A stretch of DNA of 64,000 bases from Streptomyces rugosispiralis (GTDB lineage Bacteria > Actinomycetota > Actinomycetes > Streptomycetales > Streptomycetaceae). The DNA is taken from positions 26,681 through 90,680 of the forward strand of contig NZ_JANIAA010000041.1 in NCBI RefSeq assembly GCF_024505145.1, written 5' to 3'. This document shows positions 56,039 to 64,000 of this stretch, piece after piece (within the stretch, counting starts at the first letter, position 1; each line of letters begins with the position of its first letter). The notes beneath the pieces are model-generated. The model was not told where the DNA came from and did no database searches. It saw only the letters and a list, made by a program, of their open reading frames with translations. Position numbers and translations under genes: made by a program.

Positions 56039-57652
56039 ATGGAGCTGGTCATCCGCGGTGCGGACGTCATCGACGGCACCGGCCAGGCCCGGTATCGGGC
56101 AGACGTGGCCGTCGACGGCGGCCGGATCGCCGCCATCGTGCCCGAGGGCACCGGGCCGCGTCCGACCGGGCGGCGGGTCGTGGAGGCCGACGGCCTCGCC
56201 CTCTCCCCCGGCTTCATCGACATGCACGCCCACAGCGACCTCGCCCTGCTCCGCGACCCGGACCACTCCGCGAAGGCCGCCCAGGGCGTGACCCTGGAGG
56301 TCATCGGCCAGGACGGGCTCTCCTACGCGCCCGTGGACGACCGCACGCTCGCCCAGATCCGTACCGCCATCACCGGCTGGAACGGCGACGGCTCCGACAT
56401 CGACTTCACCTGGCGCACCGTCGGCGAGTTCCTGGACCGCCTCGACCACGGCTTCGACGGCCAGGGCATCGCGGTCAACGCCGCGTACCTCATCCCCCAG
56501 GGCACCGTCCGCATGCTCGCCCTCGGCTGGGCGGACCGCGACGCGGCGCCCGCCGAGGTCGAGCGGATGAAGGCGCTGGTGGCGGAGGGTCTTGAGCAGG
56601 GGGCGGTCGGTCTGTCCTCCGGGCTCACCTACACCCCCGGGATGTACGCCTCCGACGCCGAACTCACCGAGCTGTGCCGGGTCGTGGCCGCGTACGACGG
56701 CTACTACTGCCCGCACCACCGCTCGTACGGCGCCGGCGCCCTGCGCGCCTACGAGGAGATGGTGGCCCTCAGCCGGGAGGCGGGCTGTGCGCTGCACCTC
56801 GCCCACGCCACCATGAACTTCGACCTCAACAAGGGCCGCGCCCCGGAGCTGCTCGCCCTCCTCGACGCCGCGATCGCCGACGGCGCCGACATCACCCTCG
56901 ACACCTATCCCTATCTCCCCGGCTGCACCACGCTCGCCGCGATGCTGCCGAGCTGGGCGGCCGAGGGCGGCCCCGACGCGGCCCTCGCGCGGCTGCGCGA
57001 CGACGCCGAGGCCGAGCGCGTCCGGCAGGTCATGGAGGAAGAGGGGGCGGACGGCTGCCACGGGGTGCCGATCAACTGGGACACGATCGAGATCTCGGGT
57101 GTGAACGACCCGGCCCTCGGCGAGTACGTCGGCAAGACGGTCGCCGCGAGCGCCCGCGAGCGAGCCGAGGCCCCCTGGGTCACCGCCCGCCGCCTCCTCC
57201 TGGACGACCGCCTCGGCCCGACGATCCTGCAGCACGTCGGGCACGAGGAGAACGTCCAGGCGATCATGAAGCACCCGGCTCACACCGGCGGCAGCGACGG
57301 CATCCTGAACGGCGCCAAGCCGCACCCCCGGGCGTACGGCACCTTCCCGCAGTACCTGGGCCGCTACGTCCGTGAGCTGGGCGTCCTCACCCTGGAGGAG
57401 TGCGTGGCCCATCTGACCAGCCGCCCCGCGGCCCGCCTCCGCCTCCCCGACCGGGGCCGGATCCGCGAGGGCTACCGGGCGGACCTCGTCCTCTTCGACC
57501 CGGAGACGGTCGCGGCGGGCTCGACGTTCGAGGCCCCGCGCACCCTGCCGACCGGCATCCCGCACGTCCTCATCGACGGCCGTCCCGTCATCGAGGACGG
57601 GCGGCGGACGGACGTCCTCGCGGGGCGCGCGATCCGCCGCGTCCAAGCCTGA
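56039..57652 (+). CDS. N-acyl-D-amino-acid deacylase (amidohydrolase)
   Basis: A 537-residue D-aminoacylase-type amidohydrolase. ATG 56039 is chosen; GGAAGAGAGG lies 8-17 bases upstream. The N-terminal beta domain MELVIRGADVIDGTGQARYR leads to HxH (H63, H65, in FIDMHAHSDLALL). Other metal or catalytic regions are VIGQDGLSYAP, YCPHHRSYGAG, ALHLAHATMNF and HTGGSDGILNGAKPHPRAYG with the C-terminal RADLVLFDPETV barrel closure. It hydrolyses N-acyl groups from D-amino acids. It lies on the same strand as the PLP enzyme, 295 bases downstream. Confidence 0.9.
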   Translation: MELVIRGADVIDGTGQARYRADVAVDGGRIAAIVPEGTGPRPTGRRVVEADGLALSPGFIDMHAHSDLALLRDPDHSAKAAQGVTLEVIGQDGLSYAPVDDRTLAQIRTAITGWNGDGSDIDFTWRTVGEFLDRLDHGFDGQGIAVNAAYLIPQGTVRMLALGWADRDAAPAEVERMKALVAEGLEQGAVGLSSGLTYTPGMYASDAELTELCRVVAAYDGYYCPHHRSYGAGALRAYEEMVALSREAGCALHLAHATMNFDLNKGRAPELLALLDAAIADGADITLDTYPYLPGCTTLAAMLPSWAAEGGPDAALARLRDDAEAERVRQVMEEEGADGCHGVPINWDTIEISGVNDPALGEYVGKTVAASARERAEAPWVTARRLLLDDRLGPTILQHVGHEENVQAIMKHPAHTGGSDGILNGAKPHPRAYGTFPQYLGRYVRELGVLTLEECVAHLTSRPAARLRLPDRGRIREGYRADLVLFDPETVAAGSTFEAPRTLPTGIPHVLIDGRPVIEDGRRTDVLAGRAIRRVQA

Positions 57653-57786
57653 ACCTGGGCCTGAACCTGGGCCTGGGCCTGGGCCTGGGTCCGAGCCTGA
57701 CCGGCTTCCGCCATCACGTCTCGCCGCCGAGTCCCACCGCGCACGCTTCGAGCAGGCTCGTCAGCCGCGGGGCGAAGTCCTCGCTG

Positions 57787-58776
57787 TCAGACTTGGCGGG
57801 CGCAGGACGTGAGGCGATCGGCGAGCGCGGTGACGAGGTCGCGCAGTTCATCGGGGCGCTCGATGACGAACGGCCGGTCGAGTGAGGCGAGTACGCGAGG
57901 CAGCCAGTCGAGCTGCTGCGCCCGTAGCTCGACGCGCAGCCAGTGCTCGGCCGCCGGGTCCTGGTCGGCCGTGGGCTCGTGCTCCTCCAGGCTCGCGACG
58001 CCGGCGGGGAGGTGCGCGCGGATCTGCTCAACCGTCCCGTGGATCCGCAGGGTCACCTCATGCCGGTACTCGGCCGTGGCGAATCCCGACAGCACGCGCT
58101 GTGCCGGACCGGGACCCACGGGCGCTTCGAATGAGCCGGGCAGGGCCCTCGCGTCCGCGATGCGATCGAGCCGGAAGGTTCGGTCCTCGCCGAGCTGGGC
58201 GTCCTTGCCCGTGACGTACCACCGGCTCGCATGGGCGACGATCCCGTACGCGTGCAGGGTGCGTTCGCTGCGCCGTCCGTCGCGGTCGGTGTAGCGGATC
58301 GAGACCGGTCGGCGGTGGCGCACCGCATCGGCGATGGTGAGCAGGAGCCCGGCGTCCGGATGGTCCAACTCGCCGGGCTGATCCGTGAAGGCGAGAGCTT
58401 CCAGGAGTGCGTCGAGCCGGCGGGCGATGTGCTGGGGCAGCACCCGCCGGATCTTCGCTGACGCCGTCTCGTTCGCCGTCCGCTCCGCCGTCGTCAGCCC
58501 TGCCCGGCGGCCGGCGACCAGGCCGAGCAGCACGGCAAGCGCCTCGTCGTCGCTGAGCATGAGCGGAGGCAGGCGGTACCCGGGAGCCAGCCGGTACCCG
58601 CCGTAGCGGCCGCGCACCGACTCCACGGGCACGTCCAGGTCGATCAGCTGGTCCACATACCGCCGCACGGTGCGCCCCTGGACGCCGAGACGGTCGGCGA
58701 GTTCGGCCACGGTCCGGGTGCCGCCCGACTGCAGCAGCTCCAGGAGTGTCAGCACGCGGCCGGTGGGTCGTGGCAT
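57787..58776 (-). CDS. HTH/WYL-domain transcriptional regulator (YafY/PafB-like)
   Basis: A 329-residue regulator with an N-terminal winged helix (residues ~1-65, RVLTLLELLQSGGTRTVAEL and ADRLGVQGRTVRRYVDQLID) and a WYL domain (about 140-220, VSIRYTDRDGRRSERTLHAY, then WYVTGKDAQLGEDRTFRLDR) plus a WCX-type C-terminal domain. WYL proteins bind nucleic-acid or small ligands and often repress an adjacent gene; here the divergent VOC protein is the likely target. Confidence 0.9.
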   Translation of the reverse strand: MPRPTGRVLTLLELLQSGGTRTVAELADRLGVQGRTVRRYVDQLIDLDVPVESVRGRYGGYRLAPGYRLPPLMLSDDEALAVLLGLVAGRRAGLTTAERTANETASAKIRRVLPQHIARRLDALLEALAFTDQPGELDHPDAGLLLTIADAVRHRRPVSIRYTDRDGRRSERTLHAYGIVAHASRWYVTGKDAQLGEDRTFRLDRIADARALPGSFEAPVGPGPAQRVLSGFATAEYRHEVTLRIHGTVEQIRAHLPAGVASLEEHEPTADQDPAAEHWLRVELRAQQLDWLPRVLASLDRPFVIERPDELRDLVTALADRLTSCARQV

Positions 58777-58869
58777 GTTCGCAGCCTAACGCGGATACAG
58801 GACCGATTCTGTCCACTATTTCCCCTAGCCTGCGACGTGCACGCCTCCAGCACAGCCAAGGAGATTCCC

Positions 58870-59268
58870 ATGGACTTCGTCTCGATCCGCATCATCACCA
58901 GCGACGTCGCACGCCTCGTCGAGTTCTACGAGCGAGCCACCGGGGCGCGGGCGGTGTGGGCCACCGAGGACTTCGCCGAACTCAAGACCGCGGGCGCGAC
59001 CCTCGCGATCGCCGGCACCCGCACCGTCCCGCTGTTCGCCCCGGGCTCTGCCCGCCCGGCGGACAACCACAGCGTGATCACCGAGTTCCTCGTCGACGAC
59101 GTGGACCGCGTGCACCAGAACCTGACCGGCTTCGTCACCGACTTCGTCACCGAGCCCACCACGATGCCCTGGGGCAACCGGTCGCTGCTGTTCCGCGACC
59201 CCGACGGCAACCTCGTCAACTTCTTCACCCCCGTCACCCCGGAGGCCATCGAAAAGTTCGCACGCTGA
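58870..59268 (+). CDS. VOC family protein (glyoxalase/bleomycin-resistance fold)
   Basis: A 132-residue VOC-fold protein. ATG 58870 has AAGGAG upstream. The two half-domains are MDFVSIRIITSDVARLVEFYE (with a metal-ligand-like region) and HSVITEFLVDDVDRVHQNLT; the second ends LLFRDPDGNLVNFFTPVT with the Glu/Asp positions of dioxygenase-type VOC members. Function cannot be told from sequence; such genes under WYL or HTH control are common in Streptomyces. A duplicated 21-base sequence follows its stop. Confidence 0.85.
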   Translation: MDFVSIRIITSDVARLVEFYERATGARAVWATEDFAELKTAGATLAIAGTRTVPLFAPGSARPADNHSVITEFLVDDVDRVHQNLTGFVTDFVTEPTTMPWGNRSLLFRDPDGNLVNFFTPVTPEAIEKFAR

Positions 59269-59283
59269 CGCCACCCGCAGCCG

Positions 59284-59333
59284 CCCACGCGGGAATCGCA
59301 CACGCGCAGCCACCCACGCGGGAATCGCACACG
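59284..59333. repeat. Direct repeat downstream of the VOC gene
   Basis: CCCACGCGGGAATCGCACAC is present twice (59284 and about 59313), with a further decayed copy after about 59340. It fills most of the 145-base gap to the SDR gene and also supplies short palindromes (CCCACGCGGG). Confidence 0.75.
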
Positions 59334-59413
59334 GCGCCGCGCAAGCAGGAATCTCCCGCCGCCCGGCCAAGTGGTACGCCCGCCGGCCCGCGCGCGAACG
59401 GGAAGGCGCGAGC

Positions 59414-60304
59414 CTAGTCGGCCGCGCCCCCGGCCGGAAGCTCCGCCGGGTACGGCTCGCCGAAGTCGGCCGAGCGGCCGACCTTCTCCCAGGCGGCCAC
59501 CTCGGCGAGCTGGCCCCGTGAGTAGTCCCGCGCCATGGTCGCCGCGTTCACGCCCAGCGGGAGATGGCTCGGCACCTCGCCGCGGTGGACGGTCCGCACG
59601 ATGATCTCGGCGGCCCGCCGAGGATCCCCGGCCGCCCCGTCCGTGCTCTGCCGCACCCGCCGATTCATCTCCCCGACGGTCGCGTCGTAGGCGTCGGGGA
59701 TCGGGTGGACCGTCATGGAGGAACCGGCCCAGTCGGTGGCGAAACCGCTCGGCTCGACGACCATGACGCGCACCCCGAGCGGCGCGGTCTCCGCGGCGAG
59801 GACCCGGCTGAAGCCGTCCACCGCGAACTTGGCCGCCTGGTAGGAGGCGATGCCCGGCGATCCGCCGACCCGCCCGCCGATCGAGGAGATCTGCACGACG
59901 GTGCCCGATCCCTGCTGCCGCAGCACGGGGAGCGCGGCCTTCGTCACGTGGTAGACGCCCCAGAAGTTCGTCTCGAACTGGGCGCGGAAGTCCTCGTCGT
60001 CCGACGTCTCGATGGGCGACACATTCGCGTATCCCGCGTTGTTCACGAGCACGTCGATGCGCCCGAAGCGGGCGAGCGCCGCCTCGACGGCCTCGCGCGC
60101 CGCCTCGGGGCGGGTGACGTCCAGTGCGAGGGGATGGACGCGGTCGCCGTACTCCTTGAACTCCTCCGCGAGCGCCTCGGGGCGGCGGGCGGTGGCCACG
60201 ACGCGGTCACCGGCCTCGAGTGCGGCGGTGACCAGGGCACGGCCGAGACCGCGCGACGAACCGGTGATGAACCAGACCTGTGAACCCATAACCTGTGAAC
60301 TCAT
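59414..60304 (-). CDS. SDR family oxidoreductase
   Basis: A 296-residue short-chain dehydrogenase/reductase. The NAD(P)-binding motif is VWFITGSSRGLGRALV (TGxxxGxG), NNAGYANV supplies the NNAG motif, and the active site is SSIGG ... YQAAKFAV (S-Y-K). The C-terminal part is VVEPSGFATDWAGSSMTV. Two starts exist, ATG 60304 and 60289, separated by a near-duplicated GTTATG(A/G)GTTCACAG; the first is used. The gene is divergent from a TetR regulator and shares its operator region. Confidence 0.9.
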   Translation of the reverse strand: MSSQVMGSQVWFITGSSRGLGRALVTAALEAGDRVVATARRPEALAEEFKEYGDRVHPLALDVTRPEAAREAVEAALARFGRIDVLVNNAGYANVSPIETSDDEDFRAQFETNFWGVYHVTKAALPVLRQQGSGTVVQISSIGGRVGGSPGIASYQAAKFAVDGFSRVLAAETAPLGVRVMVVEPSGFATDWAGSSMTVHPIPDAYDATVGEMNRRVRQSTDGAAGDPRRAAEIIVRTVHRGEVPSHLPLGVNAATMARDYSRGQLAEVAAWEKVGRSADFGEPYPAELPAGGAAD

Positions 60305-60314
60305 ACCGTTAGTA

Positions 60315-60352
60315 CAACACCGTTCTCTTATTTACGCAACACCGTTCTCTTA
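60315..60352. promoter_or_regulatory. Direct-repeat operator between SDR and TetR genes
   Basis: CAACACCGTTCTCTTA occurs exactly twice (60315-60330 and 60337-60352), 22 bases apart, two helical turns. The divergent promoters of the SDR and TetR genes must lie here, so this is the probable binding site of the TetR repressor. Confidence 0.65.
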
Positions 60353-60361
60353 AAGGTTCCT

Positions 60362-61051
60362 ATGATGTCCGGCATGACTACGCCCGCCTTCCAGCGCGCC
60401 CGCAGCACCCAGGCCAAGCAGGCACGGGAAGAGGCGATCCTGGACGCGGCCCGTGCCCTCGCCCGCGAGCGCGGGGTCCGGGACATCACCCTCACCGACA
60501 TCGCCGGGGCCGTGGGGATGCACAAGTCGGCCCTGCTGCGCTACTTCGAGACGCGGGAGCAGATCTTCCTCATGCTCACCGCGGAGGGCTGGCGGCAGTG
60601 GTCCGCCGAACTGCGCGCCGATCTCGAACGCAGGACGCACGCCACGGCCCCGGAGGTCGCCGAGGCCGTCGCCACCACGCTGGCGGCCCGGCCGACCTTC
60701 TGCGACCTGCTGGCCCAGGCGCCCATGAACCTCGAACGCAATGTGTCGATCGACTCGGTGCGCGACTTCAAACTGGTGACGCTCGGGGAGATCGAGCTGA
60801 TCGGCGGCGAGCTGCGGCGGCTGCTCGGCCTGACCGAGCCACAAACCGTCGACCTCGTCGCCACGGCCACCAGCCTGGCCGGGGCGCTCTGGCAGATGGC
60901 CACCCCCGGCCCGCGCCTACGGGAGCTCTACGAGACCGACCCCCGCCTCGGCCACGCCATCGTCGAGGTGGAACCCCGCCTGCGCCGCGTCCTCACCGCC
61001 TTCCTCACCGGCCTCGACGCGGAATCGTCGGCGGCCTCGAGCACCATCTAG
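60362..61051 (+). CDS. TetR family transcriptional regulator
   Basis: A 229-residue TetR-type repressor. ATG 60362 is preferred (AAAGG five bases upstream); ATG 60374 is also possible. The DNA-binding part (residues ~20-70) has REEAILDAARALARERGVRD and VGMHKSALLRYFETREQIF. The ligand domain has ERNVSIDSVRDFKLVTLGEI and ATSLAGALWQMATPGPRLRE. It is divergent from the SDR gene and probably controls it through the direct repeats between them. Confidence 0.92.
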   Translation: MMSGMTTPAFQRARSTQAKQAREEAILDAARALARERGVRDITLTDIAGAVGMHKSALLRYFETREQIFLMLTAEGWRQWSAELRADLERRTHATAPEVAEAVATTLAARPTFCDLLAQAPMNLERNVSIDSVRDFKLVTLGEIELIGGELRRLLGLTEPQTVDLVATATSLAGALWQMATPGPRLRELYETDPRLGHAIVEVEPRLRRVLTAFLTGLDAESSAASSTI

Positions 61052-61066
61052 CGCCGTGACCGCGCG

Positions 61067-61325
61067 ATGTGCCGTATCGCGAAATTGTTGGGCGAGGAGC
61101 CGACCACGCGGCGGAACGCGGTGCCCCAGCGCACGTTCGAGGTGAACTTCTACGGGGCTCTGCGCGTCACGCAGGCATTCCTGCCGCATCGCCACCGATC
61201 TGAACAACAACCTCGGAACGAGGCATCCAGCACAGGGCTCGAAGGTCGTCGTGCGCGCCGCCACGCTCCCGGCGGACCGTCCCAGCGGCAGCTTCTTCGA
61301 CCCGAACGGCCCCGTGGGCTGGTGA
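61067..61325 (+). pseudogene. Degraded SDR gene with internal deletion
   Basis: Two SDR pieces lie in different frames: a central fragment RTFEVNFYGALRVTQAFLP (about 61129-61185) and a C-terminal fragment IATDLNNNLGTRHPAQGSKV ... LPADRPSG, then GSFFDPNGPVGW, ending at TGA 61323-61325. The junction near 61187-61192 lacks about 80 residues, including the catalytic Tyr-Lys. The N-terminus (nucleotide-binding motif) is also absent. It is unrelated to the intact SDR at 59414, being closer to the group ending FFD.NGPV.W. Confidence 0.75.
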
Positions 61326-61349
61326 CCTGCGCCGGACGGCGCGCACGCC

Positions 61350-61988
61350 TCAGCCCCGCAGCTCCGCGTCCACGAGGCGCCGCAGGTGGCGGCGGGCGTC
61401 GGCCACGCTCAGGGCCGGGACCTGGCGGAGCCGGCGCAGGGCGAGGCCGTCGGCCAGGGCGGAGAAGCGGTGGGCGAAGTCGGCCGGGTCGTCGCAGTGG
61501 AAGTCGCCCTCGGCGCGGCCCCGTTCCACCAGGGCCCGGATCTCGCCGTGCCAGCTCTCGTACCGCTCGGCCTGGCCGCGGGCGAAGGTCTGGTCCCGTT
61601 CGCCCGCGTTCCAGTAGTCGAACCACATCCGCCAATGCCGGTCGGTGTCCTCCGTGAAGAGCGCGTCGATGAGCAGCCGCAGCCCCTCGGCCCCGCTGGT
61701 GGCCTGCCCCGCGGCGTCGCTCAGCGCGGCGTAGTAGCGCTCGATGTGCAGGACCATCGCCTCGGAGAGGACTTCCTGCACGCTCTCGAAGTGGTACGTG
61801 ACCGTGCCGACCGACACCCCGGCCGCGGCCGCCACCTCACGCACCCCCACCGCCTTGGTGCCGCGCTCCGCGATGAGCGGCACCGCGGCCTCCACGATCA
61901 GCCGGCGGCGCACCTCGGTGGGCTGCCGGGTGCGGGCGGAGGCGGCGACGGCGCGGCGCGGCGCGCGGCGTTCGGAGCCGGACGTCAC
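61350..61988 (-). CDS. TetR family regulator coupled to a CocE-type hydrolase
   Basis: A 212-residue TetR-type repressor. GTG 61988 overlaps the hydrolase stop (GTGA) and has GAGG eight bases upstream; an ATG at 62018 would overlap by 34 bases. The HTH is RRRLIVEAAVPLIAERGTKA and AGVSVGTVTYHFESVQEVLS. The C-terminal domain contains DRHWRMWFDYWNAGERDQTF, like the YsiA/BetI-type regulators. It probably controls the hydrolase in the same transcript. Confidence 0.9.
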   Translation of the reverse strand: MTSGSERRAPRRAVAASARTRQPTEVRRRLIVEAAVPLIAERGTKAVGVREVAAAAGVSVGTVTYHFESVQEVLSEAMVLHIERYYAALSDAAGQATSGAEGLRLLIDALFTEDTDRHWRMWFDYWNAGERDQTFARGQAERYESWHGEIRALVERGRAEGDFHCDDPADFAHRFSALADGLALRRLRQVPALSVADARRHLRRLVDAELRG

Positions 61989-63997
61989 GCGGACGTCCTC
62001 GGTGTGGTGCGGTGCCATGTGCGCGTGGCCACTGTCTCTCCGTTCGCCCGTGCCTCGATGCTGCTGTCCATGATGAATTCCTCGGCCGTGGCCCGCAGTT
62101 CCATGGCCGTGACGACCTCCGCGTCCCAGTCCCCGCGCCGCAGCCGGATGGTCCACCGAGAGCTTGCCACGGCCGACAGCGGATCGCCGGACCGGATGCG
62201 GTAGGTCTCGCGGGCGCTCTCCTCGTAGCGCAGTCCGTCCGGATAGGTGCGGGAGCCGCCGTAGTTGGGGTCCACCTCCAGCACCCACTCCCCGGTGGCC
62301 ACGTCGTGGGTGACGGTCCGTTCGGGGCGGGGCTCGGCGGGCGGGTCGACGGTCACGGGGAGCGGCGGGGCCTGTTCGGGCTCCTGGAAGGTGATCGGCG
62401 CCCGCGAGGTGTCGTCGGACGGGTCCCGTACGGGCAGCAGCAGGGTGCTCTCGCCGGGCCGTACGGTGAGCCGGCCGCGCTCGCCGTGCGGCCAGACCCA
62501 CGGCCAGTACGCGTCGGAGACGGCGACCCTGACGCGGTGTCCGGGCGGGAAGGCGTATCCCGTGGCGTTCAGCTCGAACTCCACGTCCTCGTACGTGCCC
62601 GGACGCCACTCCACCGCCTGCTCCCGCCCCTTCCGGGACAGCAGGTTGAGCACTCCACGGGTGACGAGGGTGGAGGAGCCGTCGGGCGCCACATCGCAGA
62701 CCCGGGCGATGACATGGGCGCGCGGGGTGGCGCTGTCCAGCCGCAGCCGTACCCGGGGGCGGCCCAGGATCTCCACCCGCTCGTCCAGCGGCGCCGAGTC
62801 GAAGCAGACCGAACGGCCGTCCTCCGCGCGCTGGTCGGGCGGCAGATCGGTGGCGTTGCCGAAGGGGAAGAAGCGGCCGGCGTCCAGCCCGGTGTGCGAC
62901 GGCGAGCGTACGATCACCGGCTCGTCGGCCGGGCCGCCGAGGGGGCGTTCGTCCCAGCCGACGGACGGCGACGGCCAGGAGTCCTCGCCGACCCAGCGGC
63001 CCGGCATCGTCTCGTACGAGGTGGCGGGCGGCACGGGGTCGTTGATCCAGGCGCGGAGGATCGGCTCGTCCAGCACGCCGGTCGGCTCGTCCTTGAGCCA
63101 GTGGTCCCACCAGCGCAGGGTCTCCTGGAGAAAGCCGATCGCCGGGCCCGGCGGCAGCCCCCGGTCCGGGTACTGGTGCGACCAGGGGCCGATCAGCCCG
63201 CGTACGGGCGCGTCGAGGTGCTCGAGCAGGCGCAGCACGGTGTCCCGGTACGGGTCGGCCCAGCCGCCGACCGCGAGTACGGCGGCGTCGATCGCGCCGT
63301 AGTCCTCGCAGACGCTGCCGTGCCGCCAGTAGTCGTCGCGCTCCTGGTGGGCGAGCCAGGTGTGCAGATACGGCTCCAGTGCGTCGAGCCGCTCCCGCCA
63401 CATGGGCAGCCAGCGGTCCTCGCCGACGGCAGTGGGGTGCGGGGGGCGGGCGGTGAACGCGAGCATGGTCCCGGCCCACGCGAGCATGTCGATGCCGAGG
63501 ACGGCGCCGCCGGTGTAGTGGACGTCGTTGTCGTAACGGTCGTCGGTGGAGCAGACGGTGACGATCGCCTTCAGCGGGGCGGGGCGGAGGGCGGCGATCT
63601 GAAGCGAGTTGAAGCCGCCCCAGGAGATCCCGAACATCCCCACCTTGCCGGTGCACCAGGGCTGGCGGGCGAGCCAGTTGACGACGTCGACGCCGTCGGC
63701 CAGCTCGGTCGCCGTGTACTCGTCGAGCATCACGCCCTCCGAGTCGCCGCTGCCGCGCAGATCGACCCGTACGGAGGCGTAGCCGTGCCCGGCGTACCAG
63801 GGGTGACGCTGCGCGTCGCGCGGGGCGGTCCAGTCGCTCTTGCGGTACGGAAGGTATTCGAGCAGGGCGGGGACGGGGGCGGTTTCGGCGTCCGCCGGGC
63901 GCCAGATGCGGGCGTGCAGCCGCGTCTGCCCGTCCCGGGTGGGGATCCATACGTCCTCGACCAGCACGTTGTGGTCGAACGTCTCGCGGTACTTCAC
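61985..63997 (-). CDS. CocE/NonD family hydrolase
   Basis: A 670-residue alpha/beta hydrolase of the cocaine esterase/X-Pro dipeptidyl-peptidase group. The catalytic Ser is S125 in MFGISWGGFNS; the Asp is probably in VGGWADPYRDT and the His in GPWSHQYPDRG. The C-terminal ~240 residues form the jelly-roll domain of the group (RVRLRLDSATPRAHVIARVC). Start is GTG 63997; a more distal start outside the window cannot be excluded, but the family N-terminus (KYRETFDHNVLVEDVWIPTRDG) is complete. No signal peptide, so it is likely cytoplasmic. Natural substrates are uncertain: esters or acyl-peptides. Confidence 0.9.
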   Translation of the reverse strand: MKYRETFDHNVLVEDVWIPTRDGQTRLHARIWRPADAETAPVPALLEYLPYRKSDWTAPRDAQRHPWYAGHGYASVRVDLRGSGDSEGVMLDEYTATELADGVDVVNWLARQPWCTGKVGMFGISWGGFNSLQIAALRPAPLKAIVTVCSTDDRYDNDVHYTGGAVLGIDMLAWAGTMLAFTARPPHPTAVGEDRWLPMWRERLDALEPYLHTWLAHQERDDYWRHGSVCEDYGAIDAAVLAVGGWADPYRDTVLRLLEHLDAPVRGLIGPWSHQYPDRGLPPGPAIGFLQETLRWWDHWLKDEPTGVLDEPILRAWINDPVPPATSYETMPGRWVGEDSWPSPSVGWDERPLGGPADEPVIVRSPSHTGLDAGRFFPFGNATDLPPDQRAEDGRSVCFDSAPLDERVEILGRPRVRLRLDSATPRAHVIARVCDVAPDGSSTLVTRGVLNLLSRKGREQAVEWRPGTYEDVEFELNATGYAFPPGHRVRVAVSDAYWPWVWPHGERGRLTVRPGESTLLLPVRDPSDDTSRAPITFQEPEQAPPLPVTVDPPAEPRPERTVTHDVATGEWVLEVDPNYGGSRTYPDGLRYEESARETYRIRSGDPLSAVASSRWTIRLRRGDWDAEVVTAMELRATAEEFIMDSSIEARANGETVATRTWHRTTPRTSA

Positions 63998-64000
63998 GTA

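Overview
The window is high-GC actinobacterial chromosome, most probably from a Streptomyces species. The evidence is a strong third-position G/C bias, frequent GTG starts and ATGA/GTGA overlaps, a WhiJ-type XRE/DUF397 pair, DasR-type operators in front of chitinases, an SCO5918-type small protein beside a DEAD-box helicase, and a Tad pilus cluster with actinobacterial gene order. No rRNA, tRNA, CRISPR array, insertion sequence, prophage or origin was recognised. The sequence looks like core to semi-accessory chromosome. Layout 1-20 kb: the end of a SpoIIE-type phosphatase; two coupled small genes beside a DUF397 remnant; a class A penicillin-binding protein with a Ser/Pro-rich tail; an SPFH/band-7 gene coupled to a ribbon-helix-helix gene; a PadR-ABC-FtsX operon; a Uma2 nuclease; the peroxide-response locus oxyR / ahpC-ahpD; an AI-2E family permease; a secreted SLT-type lytic transglycosylase; a PIN-PhoH protein; a cis-prenyltransferase; a prepilin peptidase; a DUF192 protein and a cold-shock-domain protein. 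Layout 20-32 kb: an ArsB/SLC13-type transporter, about 0.5 kb of GC-rich imperfect palindromes, then a minus-strand Tad/Flp pilus cluster. In transcription order this runs zinc-ribbon protein, CpaB, CpaE fused to a TadE pseudopilin, TadE, CpaF ATPase, TadB, TadC, Flp, TadG-like protein, lipoprotein and OmpA-like protein. The prepilin peptidase at 18.2-18.9 kb probably serves it. Layout 32-44 kb: secreted hydrolases (two tandem GH18 chitinases with DasR-type sites, a trypsin-like protease, an M14 carboxypeptidase), a WhiJ-type locus, then a stress/RNA-remodelling group (SCO5918-type protein, CBS pair, DEAD-box helicase, CspA-type protein, MerR-like regulator). Layout 44-50 kb: a beta-propeller/phosphoesterase behind an ABC ATPase and permease. 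Layout 50-58 kb: a catabolic cluster with GntP permease, RidA, IclR regulator, KdgK-like kinase, a fold-type III PLP deaminase/dehydratase and an N-acyl-D-amino-acid deacylase. Taken together these enzymes could convert an N-acyl-D-amino acid, possibly N-acetyl-D-glucosaminate, to a keto acid and phosphorylate it. Layout 58-64 kb: WYL regulator/VOC pair, SDR/TetR divergent pair with a duplicated operator-like repeat, an SDR pseudogene, and a CocE-type hydrolase coupled to a TetR regulator. The most interesting points are the D-amino-acid/aldonate cluster, the CpaE-TadE fusion with a predicted internal prepilin cleavage site, a perfect hairpin overlapping the ribosome binding site of the DEAD-box helicase, and an SPFH gene coupled to a DNA-binding protein.
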